A stretch of 64,000 bases of DNA, from positions 179,186 to 243,185 of the forward strand of contig ML986627.1 of NCBI GenBank assembly GCA_010094045.1, read 5' to 3'. The position numbers were made by a program, and so were the translations under genes. Of this stretch, positions 60,098 through 64,000 are shown in pieces. The DNA is from Lojkania enalia (Eukaryota > Ascomycota > Dothideomycetes > Pleosporales). The number at the start of each line of letters is the position of its first letter. Position 1 is the first letter of the stretch. The notes beneath the pieces were generated by a model, which was not told the DNA's origin, did not search any database, and was given only the letters and a program-made list of their open reading frames with translations.

Positions 60098-61371
60098 ATG
60101 CCCTTCGCGCAGCTGGTGATAGGGCCTCCAGGCTCTGGGAAATCAACTTACTGTGATGGTATGCATCAGTTCATGTCAGCCATCGACCGCAAATGCTCCG
60201 TTGTCAATCTCGATCCTGCCAACGACCAAACGTCCTATCCCGCCGCGATAGATATAAGAGATTTGGTCACAATTGACGAAGTGATGGAGCATGAGGATCT
60301 AGGGCCCAACGGTGGGGTGTTGTATGCACTTGAGGAGCTGGAACATAATTTCGACTGGTTGGAAGAGGGGCTTAAGTCTCTCAAAGGTCTGTCATTCATC
60401 TCAAGAGCTACCTTAGATGTGATATTTATGCAATTACAGAAGACTATATCTTATTCGACTGCCCGGGGCAAGTCGAGCTATTCACACACCATTCCTCGCT
60501 GCGGAATATCTTCTTCCGCCTACAAAAACTGGGGTATCGAGTACTCTCCCACCATTCACCATCTCCGATTTAAACTAACTAGACTTAGCTCGTAGTAGTA
60601 CATCTTACGGACTCAATGGTGTTAAGTCGACCTTCACTATACATATCCTCGCTGCTGCTGGCGCTGCGCAGTATGCTACAAATGGACCTCCCACACCTGA
60701 ACGTCCTTACCAAGATTGACAATTTGAAAAATTACCCCGATCTCCCGTTCAACCTCGATTTCTATACCGAGGTACAGGACCTTTCTTACATCTTGCCATA
60801 CCTGGACAAGGAGCAATCGTCCGGTATCCCGGGGCCTACTGTCGCTGATGCGAACGTTCCGTCTTCTGAAGCGGAGGACAAGCCAACGTCGAAATACTCG
60901 GCATTGAATAGAGCTATAATAGAGCTAGTAGAAGACTTCGCACTGGTCGGCTTTGAGACACTAGCTGTGGAAGATAAGAAAAGCATGATGATCCTGCTTC
61001 GGGCTATTGACCGCGCTGGCGGTTATGCTTTTGGCGGCGTAGAAGGCGCAAATGATACAGTATGGCAGCTTGCTATGCGGCAGGATGCTGTGACTATGGA
61101 TGCGCGAGATGTACAGGAGCGATGGTTGGATCGGAGAGAAGAGATGGATGAGGAAGAAAAGAAAGCTTGGGAAAGGGAGATTGGACCAATGCCGGACGTT
61201 CCAGAAGGCGGTGCGCCGGATGCTCGAGGACCCTACCCTCCGAAGGCCGAAGAGAAGCCGAAACCTCAGCAATCCAGCGTCACTAATGACGAAGATGACG
61301 ATATGGAAGATCTAGAGGAGATGAGGAAGTTTATGAAGAACGATAGTGGCATTCGGATAATCAGGAAGTGA
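60098..61371 (+). CDS. gpn2: GPN-loop GTPase 2
   Basis: Three exons 60098-60386, 60440-60540, 60589-61371; introns 53 and 48 bp; phases consistent; 390 residues. P-loop GPPGSGKST (residues 9-17), the family's Gly-Pro-Asn motif in EDLGPNGGVLYALE, G3 DCPGQVELF in exon 2, and G4 TKID in LNVLTKIDNL. The C-terminus is acidic (NDEDDDMEDLEEM). GPN2 works with GPN1 and GPN3 in assembly and nuclear import of RNA polymerase II. The first donor is GTCTGT, one of three non-consensus donors in this gene block. Confidence 0.95.
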
Positions 61372-61827
61372 GGCTTGAATACGGAGGTGTACGTGGCTTG
61401 AAAGCTAAACAGCAATAATTATACCCCAGTCCACATCACTAAAAATGAGCAAACACTGGTGAAAAGTGAATCAAGAGCTTCCCAGGACTACGTACGCGTT
61501 TCGTTTCGTGTCGAACGCGTCTGCATGTGACCGTCGTAATGCATGAAGAGGGTCGTCCTAAATCCATCATGATTCTGTGAGCCCACTACAATTTGACCCG
61601 ACATCCATATTTTTTCAGTGTTGAATTATTCTTATGTAATTGATCCGGGAGTGCACTTGGAAAGGCGACATTCACAGCCAGGATTTGGTCTTGGCGTAGA
61701 CCCTAGCTCGTCTCCAAACAGTCGGGTAACTGTTTACGGTCACGGCGCTAGTCCGATGACGAAACCCCGACTCTTTGCCAAAGAAAACAAGACGAGCCAC
61801 GGTTGGACGCCAACGAAAGAACGAAAC
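61372..61827. other. Intergenic between GPN2 and the ESCRT-III gene
   Basis: 456 bp. A frame opening at 61,618 reads into the next gene's first exon, but its upstream part is not conserved-looking; I start the next gene at 61,828. Confidence 0.5.
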
Positions 61828-63459
61828 ATGAGCGAGCTTTTGGATTTCATTTTGAGTCATGAGGAGGCATTCAGAAGGTTCGTATCTATGTTCTTTTCGC
61901 CATTTGCTCTTTTCTATGTTCGGACGCCAGGAGCTGTGTGGCCTGCAGTCATTCACATGGATGCAATGCAACTTCACGCCGCAAGCCGGATTCATTTAAT
62001 ACTTGCTAATAGGTACAAACAGTCGCGGCCGTCTTGCCTCACTCTACTCCGACTTCCGCACCCAGATAAGCTCAAATCCAGACGGATACCATGCGAACAT
62101 CGCAGCTTGGAAGAAAGCCCTTGCTGATGCAGCACGCGCAGGTGTTATCCCAACAAAAGGCGCTTCGCACGACCTCTTGAATATACAGATAGGCGAGGAA
62201 CTTGCGAGAGCATTGCAGCATAGAGAATATGGCAGACCGACATGTTTACCCGCAGTATTCCACGAAGCAGTTTCGAAGAAAGAGATGATACCCCTTAAAG
62301 ACTTTTTGAGTTCACAGACGAGTATATACAAGACATCTTGGGCGCCTTCGCCTTGGTCAGTAGTGAAATGGGGACTCAGGTTGGTCGGGGTGCTGGGGCA
62401 GCCTGGCTTTGGGGATAAGTTCGAGGTTGGGAATTTTGTTGTTTTGAATAATGTCGAGGTCCGATTGCCCGCGACTTTATTTCATGTGTTGCGCTAACGG
62501 AATATATAAAGACCGCCGCTCAAGAGATACTCAAGCAGATGTCTCACCGGACATCTTCAATCGACCTCATCCTCTCAAGATCAGATTTCTTGAAACGCTT
62601 CGCAAATGTTTTGAATCACAAAGCAACTCTCACCTCAAATGACCTCGAAATTCTCCTAACACACCTCTCGCGCGATAGACAGGCTATATCATACAACTCG
62701 CAAACCATCAAATTCAAGCCAGAAAGCGAACCTATACCCCTTCCGATCACACAAGAAGATACTACCATAGCCAATCTTCGCGACATGCTATCAAAGATAA
62801 ACTCTCAGATCCCTCCTCTAGCCGAGAAGGTTGCATCCGCAGATGCCGCAGCAAAGGAAGCAGTGATGTCTAAGCAGATAACTCGGGCCAAAGTTGCACT
62901 TCGCTCTAAGAAGCTAGCCGAGTCCGCGCTCGCACAACGTTCAGATGTCGCACTTAAACTCGAAGGTGTATACGCACAGCTTCAACAAGCAGCCGATCAA
63001 GTCGAAATTGTAGAAGCGATGAAGGCTAGCGCAGCCGCTCTAAAAGGACTAAATCGGAAGATAGGAGGTTCTGAAGGCGTCTCAGGAGTTCTTGATGCAC
63101 TTAGGGACCAGATGGCCACCGCTGATGAGATCAACACTATCATCAACGAATCAGGCGAACCAGTCGATGAAGCAGAGATTGACTACGAGTTTGCGGAATT
63201 GAAGAAGGCGGAGGAAGAAAAGAGGGAGCAGGAGGAAACTATGAAGACTGTGGCAAGGCTTGCAGAGCTAGAAAAAACTAAAGAGAAAGAGTCTGCGAGG
63301 GAGAATGCAGAAAGGGAGGAACAAGAAATCGCCAAGAACGATGGAAAGACGGAAGAGGATCTAGAGCACGCTTCAATGAGCTTTTCGCGACTATCAGTCC
63401 AAGAAGATCCTGAATTGGGAGAAGCCGCGGAGAAACAGAATGAACCTATCGCTACATGA
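61828..63459 (+). CDS. chm7: CHMP7-like ESCRT-III protein (Snf7 family)
   Basis: Three exons 61828-61877, 62023-62458, 62512-63459; introns 145 and 53 bp; 477 residues. Exon 1 MSELLDFILSHEEAFRS joins RGRLASLYSDFRTQ through acceptor ACAAACAG (not the nearer ATAG, which breaks phase). Residues 1-200 form the winged-helix-like N-terminal half of CHMP7 that contacts the nuclear envelope; KTSWAPSPWSVVKWGLR is its conserved stretch. Residues about 230-400 are the Snf7 core, basic helices (QITRAKVALRSKKLAESALA, KLEGVYAQLQQAADQVEIVE). The end is acidic with a coiled coil. CHMP7/Chm7 recruits ESCRT-III to seal and survey the nuclear envelope. Donor 2 is GTCCGA, non-consensus. Confidence 0.9.
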
Positions 63460-63852
63460 GGTTGTTGGACATCTCGCTTTCTCTCTGGTCGTACGAAATT
63501 ACAAGTGGTATTATTGGGGTCCAAAGTATGAATTTAATATCCGATTTGTGTTGATAATGGATTTTTCAGAGATAGATACGCTCTCAATTACCCTTACGGT
63601 ATGTCTACTTGCATGATATGGCACACCAGAGACACTAGTTTCACCTGTCTTATGTAAATACCATATTTAAAATTTCAGAATTTATCGATTTTGCAAATAG
63701 CATAATCGACCATCTACAGAAAACACTATGCTTCAAGAGTTTAACTTTCGACAAATAGCGATCCTGACTTCTATCAGACGTGATGTATTTGCTCGTTTCC
63801 GCCCACACCCGCTAAACCGCTTTCAGATTAGCACCACCAAGATCTCGACCTC
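63460..63852. other. Intergenic, nothing recognised
   Basis: About 390 bp between the ESCRT-III gene and a possible gene start near the right edge. Confidence 0.4.
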
Positions 63853-64000
63853 ATGAACTACTACTCACCGCGACATCAAACACATCACCTCAGCCGCAAC
63901 TACCACCCTGCCACGTCCGCACGACCGCTGTGCACGCTCAAAAATCAGCCGAATTTCTTTTATACCCAAGCGAATAACTCTCACCACCCAATGCGGCCCC
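63853..64000 (+). CDS. Possible start of a gene running off the right edge
   Basis: An ATG at 63853 opens a frame that has no stop up to the end of the window (49 codons): MNYYSPRHQTHHLSRNYHPA, then polar residues rich in His, Asn, Pro and Tyr. It is too short for a domain assignment. It could be the 5' end of a disordered protein or chance. Confidence 0.3.
   Translation, partial: MNYYSPRHQTHHLSRNYHPATSARPLCTLKNQPNFFYTQANNSHHPMRP

Noticed and set aside
62011..62022. Acceptor ATAG at 62012 for CHMP7 exon 2
   Set aside because: It breaks the reading phase; the acceptor ACAG ending at 62022 keeps it and gives EEAFRSRGRLASLY.
1..64000. CRISPR arrays, bacterial operons, ribosome-binding sites
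   Set aside because: The window is eukaryotic with spliced genes; no regularly spaced repeats were seen.

Overview
This is a window of a filamentous ascomycete (Pezizomycotina) nuclear genome. The coding genes are broken by 46-160 bp introns with GT...AG ends and CTAAC/CTGAC-like branch sites. The gene content is typically fungal: Zn2Cys6 regulators, fungal rhodopsin-domain protein, secreted GH67, GH7 and GH15 hydrolases, dipeptidyl-peptidase V, a fused CPSase-ATCase. I cannot place it below subphylum. There are no CRISPR arrays, operons or convincing tRNA genes. All spliced models below were built by hand from splice signals and reading-phase agreement.

Layout. Positions 1-43,300 form a gene-sparse, accessory-like half: the first exon of a Zn2Cys6 regulator at the left edge, 4 kb of gene-free DNA, an ankyrin protein with a STAND/HeLo-like N-terminus (4.6-6.4 kb), a GH67 alpha-glucuronidase (7.3-9.9 kb) divergent from a Zn2Cys6 regulator whose zinc cluster is split by an intron (10.8-12.5 kb), an MBL-fold hydrolase, a 929-residue unknown protein, a PTR2 peptide transporter next to a secreted DPP5 peptidase, a decayed Fot1/pogo transposon (26.8-28.5 kb), a rhodopsin-domain membrane protein, a decayed gene (31.9-33.8 kb), a GH7 cellobiohydrolase (35.0-36.5 kb), a 5 kb gene-poor stretch and a GH15 glucoamylase (41.7-43.3 kb). 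Two related short repeats lie at about 31.7 and 40.9 kb.

Positions 44,100-63,500 form a compact housekeeping half: a Yvc1/TRP-type channel, head to head with the pyrimidine enzyme pyrABCN, then a longin R-SNARE, POP5 (RNase P/MRP), an unknown protein, BUB3 (spindle checkpoint), GPN2 (GPN-loop GTPase) and a CHMP7-like ESCRT-III protein. Most neighbours here share short divergent promoters.

How genes work together: GH67, GH7 and GH15 point to digestion of xylan, cellulose and starch, with a regulator beside GH67. DPP5 releases dipeptides outside the cell and the neighbouring PTR2 would import them; seven GATA motifs lie between the two. The most unusual single observation is that pyrABCN joins its CPSase directly to ATCase, without the silent dihydroorotase-like domain that fungal orthologues normally carry.
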